Assembly (NCBI RefSeq): GCF_007971385.1
Contig: NZ_CP042434.1
Coordinates: forward strand, 3,906,001 to 3,970,000
DNA from: Arachidicoccus ginsenosidivorans
Lineage (GTDB): Bacteria > Bacteroidota > Bacteroidia > Chitinophagales > Chitinophagaceae
DNA length: 64,000 nt
Direction: 5' to 3'
The notes beneath the pieces are model-generated. The model made no database searches, was not told the origin of the DNA, and worked only from the letters and a program-made list of their open reading frames with translations. The position numbers and the translations under genes were made by a program. Positions 28,534-37,914 of this stretch are shown here, piece by piece; positions within the stretch are counted from its first letter, which is position 1; each line of letters begins with the position of its first letter.

Positions 28534-29598
28534 ATGAGTGAGTCTTTAGCAATTAAAGTTTCTAAAACTGATTCCAGCCGTTTGCCACAGGTGGAACTCA
28601 AAAATATTCATTTTGGACATGTGTTCACCGATCACATGCTGGTGGCTGATTATGCAGATGGAAAATGGCAGTCTGCGGAGATTAAACCCTATCAATCATT
28701 GACTTTCGCACCTTCACTGGCAGCGATACATTATGGTCAATCTATATTTGAAGGAATCAAAGCTTATAAAAATGCCCAGGGGGAAGCAGTCATCTTCCGC
28801 CCCGAAGAAAACTTCAAACGTTTTAATGAATCTGCCCTACGTATGGAAATGCCAGAAGTGCCGGCAGAGATTTTTATGGATGGTATGAAACAGCTGATTA
28901 ATCTGGATAAAGAGTGGATCCCCGCCATGGAAAACCATTCTCTTTATATCCGTCCTTTTATGTTTGCCACAGATGAATTTATCGGTGTACGCCCATCTGC
29001 GACCTATAAATTTTTGATTATTTTAAGCCCGACCGGACCTTATTATGATAAACCTATGCGTATTGCGGTAGAAGAAAAATATACCCGTGCTGCACCAGGC
29101 GGAGTCGGTCAGGCAAAAAATGCCGGTAATTATGGTGGCAGTTTAAAGCCAGCCCAAGATGCCATCAGAAATGGATATGACCAGGTTTTATGGACGGATG
29201 CTTTTGAACACAAATGGTTGCAGGAAGTAGGAACAATGAATGTCTTTTTTGTGCTGAAAGACGCTGTTGTAACGCCTTCTTTGGAAGAGGGGACAATACT
29301 GGATGGTGTCACAAGGAAAAGCGCCATTGTCGTACTTCGGGAAATGGGATTAAAGGTAGAAGAAAGAAGGGTCAATGTGCAGGACCTTATTGACGCTTAT
29401 GAAAAAGGCGAGTTCCTGGAAGCCTTTGGCACCGGTACGGCAGCGACCATCTCCAGAATTAAAGAACTCAGCTATAAAGATAAGCATATGGTCTTTGATC
29501 TGGATAAAGCTGAGGTCTCCAAGGAGCTGGCAGGGAGATTAAATGATATCCGTACAGGCGTTGCAGAGGATAAATACGGCTGGATCGTTAAATTGTAA
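28534..29598 (+). CDS. ilvE: Branched-chain amino acid aminotransferase
   Basis: A 354-residue class IV PLP aminotransferase that performs the final transamination in Ile, Leu and Val synthesis. It has HYGQSIFEGIKAYK (about 66-79), RPEENFKRFNESALRM, LYIRPFMFATDEFIGVRP, and GVGQAKNAGNYGGSLKPA with probable PLP lysine K195. Also present are EVGTMNVFFV, ILDGVTRKSAI and EAFGTGTAATISRI near the C-terminus. These match BCAT rather than D-amino acid aminotransferase or ADC lyase. No other ilv or leu genes are nearby. It is divergent from the rdgB pair, with its own strong terminator. Confidence 0.94.
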   Translation: MSESLAIKVSKTDSSRLPQVELKNIHFGHVFTDHMLVADYADGKWQSAEIKPYQSLTFAPSLAAIHYGQSIFEGIKAYKNAQGEAVIFRPEENFKRFNESALRMEMPEVPAEIFMDGMKQLINLDKEWIPAMENHSLYIRPFMFATDEFIGVRPSATYKFLIILSPTGPYYDKPMRIAVEEKYTRAAPGGVGQAKNAGNYGGSLKPAQDAIRNGYDQVLWTDAFEHKWLQEVGTMNVFFVLKDAVVTPSLEEGTILDGVTRKSAIVVLREMGLKVEERRVNVQDLIDAYEKGEFLEAFGTGTAATISRIKELSYKDKHMVFDLDKAEVSKELAGRLNDIRTGVAEDKYGWIVKL

Positions 29599-29991
29599 TT
29601 GAGTACCGTTTAAATAAAAAATAATGGTCTGGGTGATGTATGTGCTTAGACCATGAAGATTTGTTACGCAGAGCGCAGTGTCTTTTTACTATGATAAATT
29701 AGTAAAAGCCACTGCGCTCTGTTTATATTATGTATCAGTCAATAATTTGCGCGGGAATTTTGACTCATTTTTCTTATTTTTGTTCGTAGCTCAGTGCAGC
29801 ATTGATTACCTGAGTTTTAACAGGAGAAGGTTAAAACCAATAATATGCACCTGTTAGCCCAGTTTTGATATAATGTGCTGGGCATTCAATAAAGGAAATT
29901 GAGTATTTACCATTCCGGATTTGCTGCAGTAAAGAAAATTAAGCGTACTGAACTTACAATTTATTTAATCGTTTCTTTATAAGATCATTTT
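29599..29991 (+). other. Spacer between ilvE and nhaP: terminator plus long structured leader
   Basis: About 390 nt. It contains the ilvE terminator, a -7 element (TATTTTTG, 29775-29782) and about 200 nt of predicted untranslated leader with two hairpins: GTTTTAAC/GTTAAAAC (29814-29837) and GCCCAG/CTGGGC (29857-29883). I could not match it to a known riboswitch class. Confidence 0.45.
29669..29721 (+). terminator. Terminator after ilvE
   Basis: 12-bp arms CAGAGCGCAGTG / CACTGCGCTCTG with inner complementary CTTTTTACT/AGTAAAAG, then GTTTAT. Confidence 0.8.
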
Positions 29992-31610
29992 ATGGGCCAT
30001 GAAAACCTGATACACCAGAATTTACTTTTGATTTTGGCCTTATTTTTCGCGATGGCGATACTGTATGTCCTGAGTCAGCGTTTCAGGATATCCTATCCCA
30101 TTTTCCTGGTGATAGGCGGTCTAGGGATCAGTTTGATCCCTGGCGTGCGGCCGATCAGCATTGACCCGGATCTGATCTTTTTGATTTTTTTGCCCCCGTT
30201 ACTTTTTGAAGCGGCATGGTATACTTCCTGGAATGATTTCTGGAAATGGAAAAGGTCTATTTTTTCTCTGGGCTTTGGGCTGGTGATCATGACTTCTCTT
30301 GCTGTGGCCTTTTTTTCTGTAAACATTATACCAGGCTTTACTTTTGCACTCGGATGTCTATTAGGCGGCATTGTTTCGCCACCGGATGCGGTTGCGGCTA
30401 CTTCAGTTTTAAAAGGACTTAAGATGCCAAGACGGGGACTAGTTATCCTGGAAGGAGAAAGCCTGGTCAATGACGCGGCCTCTCTGACCGTGCTTAGATT
30501 TGCCATTGCGGCAATTCTGACCAGTCAATTTGTATTCCGGGTGGCAGCGACTAATTTCATGATCTTGTCGGTGATGGGGATTTTGTTGGGCTAATGATAG
30601 CGCATTTACTTTATTTTATTTTGAGATATTGGGCTAAATCCTCGAGTATTACTACGCCCATAACGCTGATAGCCCCGTACATCATGTATGTGGTAGCGGA
30701 GTATTTTAATTGGTCAGGTGTGTTGGCGGTAGTGAGTGGTGGTCTTTTTTTATCTTTCAGATCCAGCGATTTTTTGAACTACCATACAAGATTGCAGACA
30801 GAGGAAGTATGGGCGACCGTTGGTTTCTTATTGAATGGTTTTGTCTTTATCTTGATTGGACTGGAACTCAAGCAAATCATTCACAGCCTGGAAGGTTACT
30901 CTATTGAAGAGGCAATACGCTATGCACTGGTCATTAGTGTAATTGTGATCGTCATTCGTATTATTCTGGTGTATCTGGCTTTATTCTTACCAAGGCTTCT
31001 TTCTTCCAAAATACGCAAAGAGGAACGGAGTCCTGGCTTTAAACTACCTTTTGTCATTGGTTGGGCAGGAATGCGTGGTGTTGTCTCGCTTGCCTCTGCC
31101 TTGGCCATTCCAATTACACTTTCTGATGGAACGGACTTTCCTCACAGAAACCTGATACTCTTTATCACATTTGTGGTTATTTTGGTCACCTTGGTCTTCC
31201 AGGGGCTAACCCTTCCTTTATTTATTAAATTATTGAAACTTAAGGAGATTGATGATTACCGTCCGGAAGTTGAACAACTCGAAGAAATTCGATTGAGACT
31301 GGCTAAAAGTTCCATGAATTATGTGGACAAACATTATAGTGAAGAATTACAGGAGTTTGAGAGTATGGCTAAGTTGAAGGAACAGATTATGCGTAATATC
31401 ACGATGAGTGAACTGAATCTGTCTGAGCAAAATGATGAAGCTACTGCAAGATCTGAACGCAAACTCAATCGTAAAGTCCTATTAGAGCTGATTAAACTCC
31501 GCCGTTCTAACTTACATGCCATCAAAAATGAGAAAAAATATGATGACAGTGTCATCAGAGATATGGAACATACCTTAGATCTGGAAGAAGCACGGCTTTC
31601 TAAATATTAA
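29992..31610 (+). CDS. Na+/H+ antiporter, CPA1 (NhaP-like) family (single-base frameshift)
   Basis: A polytopic inner membrane antiporter of 539 residues once corrected. The first part has helices, FLPPLLFEAAWYTSW and GGIVSPPDAVAATSVLKGL with the SPPDA/DP-type ion-binding motif, and ILEGESLVNDAASLTVLRFA, the CPA1 END-like signature. The frame breaks at the G3 run 30588-30590. One G restores GILLGLMIAHLLYFIL and the remaining helices, with IGWAGMRGVVSLASALAIP, the conserved WxGxRG segment. The C-terminus (about residues 410-539) is a charged, cytoplasmic, probably coiled-coil tail. It likely exports Na+ in exchange for protons and so supports pH and salt homeostasis. It has a long leader and its own promoter. 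Confidence 0.87.
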
Positions 31611-31701
31611 TCTTCACTGAAATTTACAGGTTGGTTTAGTGGGTTTACCGCTTTATAGTGGCTACTCGCCGTTATGGAGTTGGATCAGCTCCGAAAGGAC
31701 G

Positions 31702-31709
31702 TATCTTTG
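31702..31709 (+). promoter_or_regulatory. -7 element that decides the start of the AraC gene
   Basis: TATCTTTG lies inside the upstream part of the longest reading frame, so the in-frame ATG at 31734 is the better start. Confidence 0.5.
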
Positions 31710-31733
31710 GGGTTGAAAAACAAAATTTATCCT

Positions 31734-32666
31734 ATGAACACCTTTGCTAAACCAACGGAGTTAAAGGACCTGGTCAGAACTGTTGCGATCAAAGATGCAA
31801 TACAGAAAAAATGTGGTGAGTTAAGTACTGATAACCTGGAAAGCCAAGGCGCCATCCGAAATTTTGCCCTGTTTAAAACGACCTGCAAGATCGTAAAAAG
31901 TGCTCCTTATAGGTTAGATCATTATGCGATTGTACTCTGTCTGAGTGGGGAAGCCAAAATGACTTCCGGTCATTTTAATTTTACGGTTCGACCGCAAAGT
32001 ATGCATTTTATCTTTCCAGGAATGATCAATGTTGTTGAACAAGTCTCTGATGATTTTGAACTTTATATGGTTTTATTCAGCCGAGATTTTTTTGCAGATA
32101 TGTATCTGAAAGAAGCAGTGCTGGAAAGCATTTTGGATCAGGCCCCTGATTTCCCTCCAATTAGTTTGCTGGAAAAAGAGATGTTTAATAAAATAAAGGG
32201 TTTGTTTGAGGGAATGCATGAAGAATACAAACAGCAAGACAAGTTTCACTTAAAATTGATTCAGTCCATGCTTATGCAACTTTTTTACTTATCAGGGAGA
32301 ATCTTCCAGGATGAGATTCAGACACAACCCATTATCGCTTCCAGGGGTTATCAACTCGTGCAGCAGTATAAAAAGGCTGTTGATGAAAATTTTATGGATC
32401 AGCGAACCGTTCAATGGTATGCTGACAAACTCTTTGTTAGTGCAGGTTATTTAGGAGAGATTGTTAAAAAAGAAACAGGAGAAACGGCTATTAAAATCAT
32501 TCACCGTCGCATTTATCTGGAAGCTTCCTACCTGCTGAATTATTCTCAGTTGAGCGTCAAAGAAATTTCCGATCAATTGAATTTTGACACACCGTCTCAT
32601 TTTTCCAGATTTTTTAAGCAGTTCGCTGGATTTGCACCTACAGCACTGAAAAAAAATATCGCCTGA
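31734..32666 (+). CDS. AraC-family transcriptional regulator
   Basis: About 310 residues from ATG 31734 (MNTFAKPTELKDLV); an ATG at 31674 would add 20 residues. The N-terminal two-thirds is a cupin-like sensing domain (YRLDHYAIVLCLSGEAKMTS, HFIFPGMINVVEQ). The C-terminal 100 residues are the double helix-turn-helix: WYADKLFVSAGYLGEIVKKE for the first and LSVKEISDQLNFDTPSHFSR plus FFKQFAGFAPTAL for the second, the AraC signature. Its target and ligand are unknown. The next gene, a beta-barrel protein, has its own promoter. The gene is monocistronic with a terminator. Confidence 0.87.
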   Translation: MNTFAKPTELKDLVRTVAIKDAIQKKCGELSTDNLESQGAIRNFALFKTTCKIVKSAPYRLDHYAIVLCLSGEAKMTSGHFNFTVRPQSMHFIFPGMINVVEQVSDDFELYMVLFSRDFFADMYLKEAVLESILDQAPDFPPISLLEKEMFNKIKGLFEGMHEEYKQQDKFHLKLIQSMLMQLFYLSGRIFQDEIQTQPIIASRGYQLVQQYKKAVDENFMDQRTVQWYADKLFVSAGYLGEIVKKETGETAIKIIHRRIYLEASYLLNYSQLSVKEISDQLNFDTPSHFSRFFKQFAGFAPTALKKNIA

Positions 32667-32801
32667 GAATGCACGACAATTAAAGTAAATATTAATCTCT
32701 CTTTTCTAAAAGTAAACGTTTGTTAATTGACCAAAGTTTAAGTTAACGCTATTTTTTTACTGATTTATCATTTATTGAAATAGTTGATATCAGCGATGTT
32801 G

Positions 32802-32847
32802 GGGCTATTGTGAATAACAGTTTTTAAAACTTTATTTACAATAGCTC
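32802..32847 (+). terminator. Terminator after the AraC gene
   Basis: GGGCTATTGTGAATAA pairs with TTATTTACAATAGCTC with wobble pairs, followed by TTTTT. Confidence 0.7.
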
Positions 32848-32963
32848 TTTTTATTATTAAACATTATGGTAAGTATGCAAGGCGGTTGATGCATTCTTTG
32901 CCTTTCCTGAAAATTGGTCATTTTTACCTTAATATTGGGATTGCCGGCGGCCATGCGCCGTAC

Positions 32964-32971
32964 TACCTTTG
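32964..32971 (+). promoter_or_regulatory. -7 element for the beta-barrel gene
   Basis: TACCTTTG followed by CC, with a possible -33 TTG at 32941-32943 (20-nt gap). Close to the Bacteroidota consensus. Confidence 0.6.
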
Positions 32972-33048
32972 CCTTGTCAATGCGTTAATCAAACTGCAGT
33001 TTTTTAATGATACGATGAATTGATATTAAATTGATAACAAAAATAAAA

Positions 33049-33615
33049 ATGATGAAAATTTTAAACAAAATAGCCGTTTTATCCCTTGCATTGGTTCTTG
33101 GATTAACCATTAATGCAAATGCACAAAGTACGACTGACCGTTCTGGTATTCAGCTAAGTGTTGGCCCACAGGCTTCACTGCCTTTAGGAAGTTTTAAAGA
33201 TGCATACGATTGGTCAATTGGCGGTAGTGTTCAGGCTGATTTTCCTGTACTGAAAAATGATCTGTATGTTGTGGTTAATGCTGGTTATAATAACTTCTTT
33301 GCTAAAGAAGGCGTTGGTACTGGTAAAGACTTAGGTGTGATTCCGGTAAGTGCTGGTCTGAAGTATTATTTCCCAACAACCAACCTGTATATTCAAGGTA
33401 CTGCAGGTGCTGGATTTTTAACCAGTAAAGATGATGTTGCTGCTGACAAATCCGCTTCCTTTATTTATAGCCCTCAGGTAGGTTATTTATTTAACCTTGG
33501 TGGTCATAATGCACTGGATGTTGCCGTTAAATTTGAAAGTGACAGCAAAATTTATGATGCTGGTAAAACCAACAATTTCTTAGGCCTTCGGGTTGCATAC
33601 AATTTTGGACTTTAA
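33049..33615 (+). CDS. Outer-membrane beta-barrel protein
   Basis: A 188-residue exported protein. I start it at ATG 33049, with a second ATG immediately after, rather than at TTG 33031. A signal peptide (MMKILNKIAVLSLALVLGLT...NANAQ) is followed by alternating strands with aromatic ends: GIQLSVGPQASLPLGSF, YVVVNAGYNNFF, VIPVSAGLKYYFP, LYIQGTAGAGFL and a terminal FLGLRVAYNFGL ending in F-x-L. This is the small OMP_b-brl type porin-like barrel widespread in Bacteroidota. The ligand or role is unknown. It has its own strong promoter and terminator. Confidence 0.82.
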   Translation: MMKILNKIAVLSLALVLGLTINANAQSTTDRSGIQLSVGPQASLPLGSFKDAYDWSIGGSVQADFPVLKNDLYVVVNAGYNNFFAKEGVGTGKDLGVIPVSAGLKYYFPTTNLYIQGTAGAGFLTSKDDVAADKSASFIYSPQVGYLFNLGGHNALDVAVKFESDSKIYDAGKTNNFLGLRVAYNFGL

Positions 33616-34019
33616 TTTAACCTGAATTAGATTATATAAAGAAGTCTGATAAACATCCCATATTTTGGATTTTGTTTTTCTGCCACCTGTATTCTTACGG
33701 GTGGCTTTTGTTTTGGCGTATTTGGAGAATATAAAATTCTAATTTTTAGAAAGTGACCTAATTGTCTAAGTGGGAGGGAACACCCAATTATTATTTGGTC
33801 TGCCTATTGAGTACTGTATAATATAATGCGCAATTTTTATTTTTGGATTAGGGTAGCGTTTACCAGGCAAAAGCGTCATCCTGTAACTTTTAAAGCATCT
33901 TTTTTTTGAGTCCTTATAGGATAGTCATTCATGCTAGTAGTCAGGCTAGTAGTCATGCTGCTGTTTTATTTAGATAAGTTACCTATTTAACCACTTTGCT
34001 TTTTCCGCTTATCTACTTC
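33616..34019. other. Spacer between convergent genes
   Basis: About 400 nt. It holds the terminator at 33682-33709 and a tandem 12-nt repeat of GCTAGTAGTCA-type units at 33931-33957. No gene is seen. Confidence 0.55.
33682..33709 (+). terminator. Terminator after the beta-barrel gene
   Basis: GCCACC / GGGTGGC stem with an 11-nt loop, followed by TTTTGTTTT. Confidence 0.75.
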
Positions 34020-35246
34020 TTATCTACTGCTTATTCTCTTTTTTTGATCGCTTGAGATAGGATGCTTGCTGGACCAACTTTTGGAATTATTATTACCTGC
34101 AATAAATCGAGTGGTAACAGGGACACTCAATTGATTAAATATATCCCTGATGGTAACCTTAGTTGTATAAGTGCCAGCAGAAAGAGGTATATCTAAGGTG
34201 TCGCTGCGTCTTTCGGGCAGAGTATCTATATAGGACGCAATTATGCGCTTTTGGGCATCCAAGATTTCCACACGAGCACTGAGTTGTGGACTCTTTTGGG
34301 CATTGATTTGCCAGTTTACAATGACCTTTTGATGGTCATAAGAAGCATAAACCTTTTTGATCTCACCTGTCGTTAGGCTTGGAGAGGATCCTTGACCCCT
34401 CTGGGCAGGTAGTTTAAGCGTTCTGCCAGAACCAAAACCGGCATTTGGTGTTGTATTGCCTCCATGCTGCATAAAATAAGCATCTTGGTTTGCATCATAG
34501 CCAGCATTAAAAGCCCTGTCATAAATGCCATTTCTGGCGGAGTCACCGGCATTTGCACTAAAATGTCTGCTGGTATGTTTTTCCCACTGGCCTGTGGTGC
34601 TTAAATTCCAACAATCTTTAAAGTAGGCTTTTCGGATATGACGTCCATCTCTGTTAGACCCGGTCCCCGTCCAGTCTTCTAGAAATGCATCATTATTATG
34701 ACCTAAATACCCTGGCTCATCTGGTATGGAGAAGGTCGCCGTATGAAACCAGTTATTATTAGAGAGATTTTGAATAAAAGTGGCGATATGAAGTCGGCCA
34801 TTTGATTTCCAGCTGCGGATGACCTGGTTATACCAATTATTTATTGTCCAGTTATAGGGATTGATGGATTGATAGCCATCGCCTTCACCCCCAAATCTAC
34901 CTGTATAAGTGTCGGGCGCTTTATAATCTACCTGGGCGTATATTCCGTTTGCTGTGTTGGGATCCCATAAGGAGGATATCATCGTATGGGAACTTCCTTT
35001 TGAACTATCTGGCGTGTGTTGCAAGCCTGCATAGCCTTTTGTAAAACTGTTGATCTCAAAATAAGAAGCATAGGCCGTTTGGGTGATTTTAATCATGTGC
35101 ATTTTTAAAACAGCGTCAGAGGGAAAATAAAAGACCAGGTGTTCAGAAGGAGCCGCTCCCTGGGCACCTGCAGGTTGGACAGCTGTAAGTGAAAGGACAA
35201 TTATGAAGGTTAAAACCTGAAAGAATAGATATCTTTTCTGTTGCAT
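34020..35246 (-). CDS. Exported DUF3472 protein
   Basis: A 408-residue protein with a signal peptide (YLFFQVLTFIIVLSLTAVQP...GAQG). The central region has YASYFEINSFTKGYAGLQ (about residues 60-77), SLWDPNTANG, FGGEGDGYQSINPYNW and DDAF-like DAFLEDWTGTGSN, matching the DUF3472 pattern of sheet-rich secreted Bacteroidota proteins. A C-terminal segment (about 310-390: VIVNWQINAQKSPQLSARVE) looks like an Ig/Fn3-like domain. The enzymatic role is unknown; similar proteins occur near polysaccharide genes but none is nearby here. The start is ATG at 35246. Confidence 0.78.
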   Translation of the reverse strand: MQQKRYLFFQVLTFIIVLSLTAVQPAGAQGAAPSEHLVFYFPSDAVLKMHMIKITQTAYASYFEINSFTKGYAGLQHTPDSSKGSSHTMISSLWDPNTANGIYAQVDYKAPDTYTGRFGGEGDGYQSINPYNWTINNWYNQVIRSWKSNGRLHIATFIQNLSNNNWFHTATFSIPDEPGYLGHNNDAFLEDWTGTGSNRDGRHIRKAYFKDCWNLSTTGQWEKHTSRHFSANAGDSARNGIYDRAFNAGYDANQDAYFMQHGGNTTPNAGFGSGRTLKLPAQRGQGSSPSLTTGEIKKVYASYDHQKVIVNWQINAQKSPQLSARVEILDAQKRIIASYIDTLPERRSDTLDIPLSAGTYTTKVTIRDIFNQLSVPVTTRFIAGNNNSKSWSSKHPISSDQKKRISSR

Positions 35247-35853
35247 AAAAGCCGTTTTTTATGTTTAACATTGAAATTTGTGTACTTTATAACTACCTTT
35301 TAACTGCCTTGCCTTAATACATGTGCTTAGATTGTCTAATCTGAATAGAGCGCCTTCTATACTACCAAGTGGCATCTATTCAGCGCAGCTATATTGCCGT
35401 ATGCTACATCTATTAATTGGACTGTTGGCTAATACAGTGGTAAAACTATTGGAAATGTTCAGCAAAAATGACGGTCAATCGTTTGTGTAATTTAATTTGT
35501 CTGGTTTTAAAGTATTTTATGGTTCAGATAAATCCGCAACACAAACACAGTAGATATTATCAATTAAATAATAATTAGATACGACTTCCGCAGGACTTAG
35601 GATTGAAACCGACCATTTATGTATGGATTAAATATGACATATCTGGTAATCTGTATTAATTCAGGCGCCACTTTTTTGTTTCTTTTCCGCTAAATTGACG
35701 ATAAATGCTAAGATATATAGACTGCTTACCTAACCCTATTTGACTATTTACCGAAAAGATAGGGGGTTTGATTGGCATATTCTACTGTCTTCATTACCTT
35801 TGCCACTCAAAATTTAAAATACTAGGGGAAAAATTCTTAGTAAATAACATTGA
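35247..35853. other. Large gene-free spacer between divergent genes
   Basis: About 600 nt, AT-rich. Only the yidC -7 element (35795-35802) is recognisable. I find no convincing gene, RNA hairpin set or repeat in 35270-35780; regulatory DNA or eroded sequence is possible. Confidence 0.5.
35795..35802 (+). promoter_or_regulatory. -7 element for yidC
   Basis: TACCTTTG followed by CC, with TTG at 35772-35774 (20-nt gap) as a possible -33. It lies about 50 nt upstream of the start codon. Confidence 0.6.
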
Positions 35854-37716
35854 ATGAAGACAGATAAAAATACCATTATAGGGCTGGCATTGCTGGGTAT
35901 ATTGTTTATTAGCTATTTTGTAATTACCGGCAAACAAAAAGATGCTTATGAGAAAAGCCAGCAACATGTGAAGGATTCCATTGCGTTGGTCCAAAAATCC
36001 ATGGCAAAACCAGTTGACACTGTGGCGCTTGTGAAAGACTCCCTCAGTGCGGATTCCCTGGCTAAAGTTGGAGCAGCCGGTACTTTTGCTGATGCCGCAA
36101 ATGGTAATGAACAGTTCCAGGTAGTGGAAAATGACCTGATGAAAGTGACCTTCTCCAATAAAGGTGGTCAGATACAGAAAGTCGAATTAAAAAAATATAA
36201 ATCCTTTGATTCTACTCAGGTTATTCTGGGCGGTGCGTCTAATAAACTAGGATATGCCATCAACACTTCCGCCAATAGTTCTACTGAGACGACAGATTTG
36301 TATTTTACGCCAGAGCCTATTAAAAAAAATCAGGACGGCAGCGAGGTTATTACCTATAAGCTCACAAATGCCAATGGTCAGGTTATCGAGCACCAGTTTG
36401 TCATAAAAAAGGACAATTATATGGTGGACTGGAATATCCTGATTAATGGCGCTTCTCAGCTTTTGACCCAGAATAAACTGAATATCAGTTGGGTGAATAT
36501 TTTACATCGTCAACAATTGGCGGTTAAATATGAAAAAGAGCAGTCTTATTTAGCCTATAATGATATTAAAAAGGGATATGATGATGAGCGTGCAGCAAGT
36601 GGTGCAGATGAGCAGTTCAAAAATGGGGTAAACTGGATGGCCTTTAAACAGCAGTTCTTTAATATGACCCTGTTGGCAAAAGCAGGGATTGCTTCCGGTA
36701 CTGCAAAAATGACTGCCCAGCCAGGAGAAGATGGAGATTCTTCCATCAAACAAATTTTCCATGATACGGCTACCCTTAAAATTGATGTACCAGCCACGGC
36801 CTCGGTCAATATACCCCTGCAATTGTACTATGGCCCCAATGATTATTACATACTGAAAGCTTATGACAACGGTATGCATAATATGGTGGATCTGGGTTCT
36901 GGTATTGACGCATTTGCCAAATACGTCAACCGCTGGTTTATCATGCCGATCTTTAATTTTATAGCCAGCTTTGTCAGTAATTTTGGTTGGGTCATTATAC
37001 TGCTGACCATCTTTATCCGTCTGATTACTTCTCCGCTGACTTATAAAAGTTATTACAGCAGTGCCAAAATGAAGGTGCTTAAGCCAGAAATTGATGCGCT
37101 GAAGGAAAAATTCGGGAAAGATCAACAAGGATTTGCAATGGAGCAAATGAAGCTTTTTAGGGAAGCTGGGGCCAATCCACTTAGTGGATGTATGCCTATG
37201 CTCTTGCAAATACCGATATTTTTGGCGCTCTACCGCTTTTTTAACTCCAGTATTGCATTAAGAGGCCAGAGTTTCCTTTGGGCCAAAGATCTTTCTGCCT
37301 ATGATGCCATTATTCATTTTAATACACATGTACCTTTACTGGGCGATCACTTGAGTTTGTTTACGATCACCTATTGTGTGACCAGTATGTTTACCAGCAT
37401 GTATAATATGAACATGTCTCCATCAACAGGTCAAAACCAGGCCATGATGAAATACATGCCTTATTTCATGCCGTTTATCTTCTTCTTTGTTTTCAACGGC
37501 CTGCCTTGTGCATTGACGCTCTATTATACCGTTAGTAACTTAGTAACGCTTGGCATACAGTTGGTCATCCAAAAATACATTTTGGATCACGACAAGATCC
37601 TGGCAGAAATCAATACCAAACGAAAACAGCCTAAGCAGAAAAGTAAGTTCCAGGCGCGTATGGAAGCCATGCAGCAACAACAGAAAAAAATGCAGGATGT
37701 ACGCAAAAAGAAATAA
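35854..37716 (+). CDS. yidC: Membrane protein insertase YidC
   Basis: A 620-residue inner membrane insertase that helps SecYEG insert and fold membrane proteins. The first helix is TIIGLALLGILFISYFVI (about 7-24), and a large periplasmic beta-sandwich (about 85-345) follows. The Oxa1-type core is at about 365-585: WFIMPIFNFIASFVSNFGW, LTIFIRLITSPLTYKSYYSS, then EAGANPLSGCMPMLLQIPIF with the conserved G-C-x-P turn, and a basic tail (KQPKQKSKFQAR...). All core helices are present in one frame. It is monocistronic with its own promoter and hairpin terminator. Confidence 0.94.
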   Translation: MKTDKNTIIGLALLGILFISYFVITGKQKDAYEKSQQHVKDSIALVQKSMAKPVDTVALVKDSLSADSLAKVGAAGTFADAANGNEQFQVVENDLMKVTFSNKGGQIQKVELKKYKSFDSTQVILGGASNKLGYAINTSANSSTETTDLYFTPEPIKKNQDGSEVITYKLTNANGQVIEHQFVIKKDNYMVDWNILINGASQLLTQNKLNISWVNILHRQQLAVKYEKEQSYLAYNDIKKGYDDERAASGADEQFKNGVNWMAFKQQFFNMTLLAKAGIASGTAKMTAQPGEDGDSSIKQIFHDTATLKIDVPATASVNIPLQLYYGPNDYYILKAYDNGMHNMVDLGSGIDAFAKYVNRWFIMPIFNFIASFVSNFGWVIILLTIFIRLITSPLTYKSYYSSAKMKVLKPEIDALKEKFGKDQQGFAMEQMKLFREAGANPLSGCMPMLLQIPIFLALYRFFNSSIALRGQSFLWAKDLSAYDAIIHFNTHVPLLGDHLSLFTITYCVTSMFTSMYNMNMSPSTGQNQAMMKYMPYFMPFIFFFVFNGLPCALTLYYTVSNLVTLGIQLVIQKYILDHDKILAEINTKRKQPKQKSKFQARMEAMQQQQKKMQDVRKKK

Positions 37717-37753
37717 AGTCATATCAAATTGGCAATTCTGTAAATAATCAGAT

Positions 37754-37787
37754 AGAAGGACGATCCCTACATAAGGATCGTCCTTCT
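37754..37787 (+). terminator. Terminator after yidC
   Basis: 13-bp perfect repeat AGAAGGACGATCC / GGATCGTCCTTCT with an 8-nt loop. No T-tract follows, so it is of moderate strength. Confidence 0.6.
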
Positions 37788-37914
37788 GCTTGATAGCGGT
37801 ATTTATTTTTAGCCATGATTTAATTTAGGAAATCCCTGCTTTTCCTTCCGTTAATGACAGCTGTTCAAAAAACTTAATGTAAATTTGTATATTATATCAC
37901 TAATTTAATAGACT

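Larger units (their letters stand above)
32667..33048 (+). other. Spacer with araC terminator and promoter of the beta-barrel gene
   Basis: About 380 nt. It holds the terminator at 32802-32847 and a good promoter at 32941-32971. No gene is seen. Confidence 0.6.

Noticed and set aside
36550..37209. A 219-codon open frame on the minus strand inside yidC
   Set aside because: It lies wholly antisense to a well-conserved gene and its translation shows no family motif; a shadow frame.
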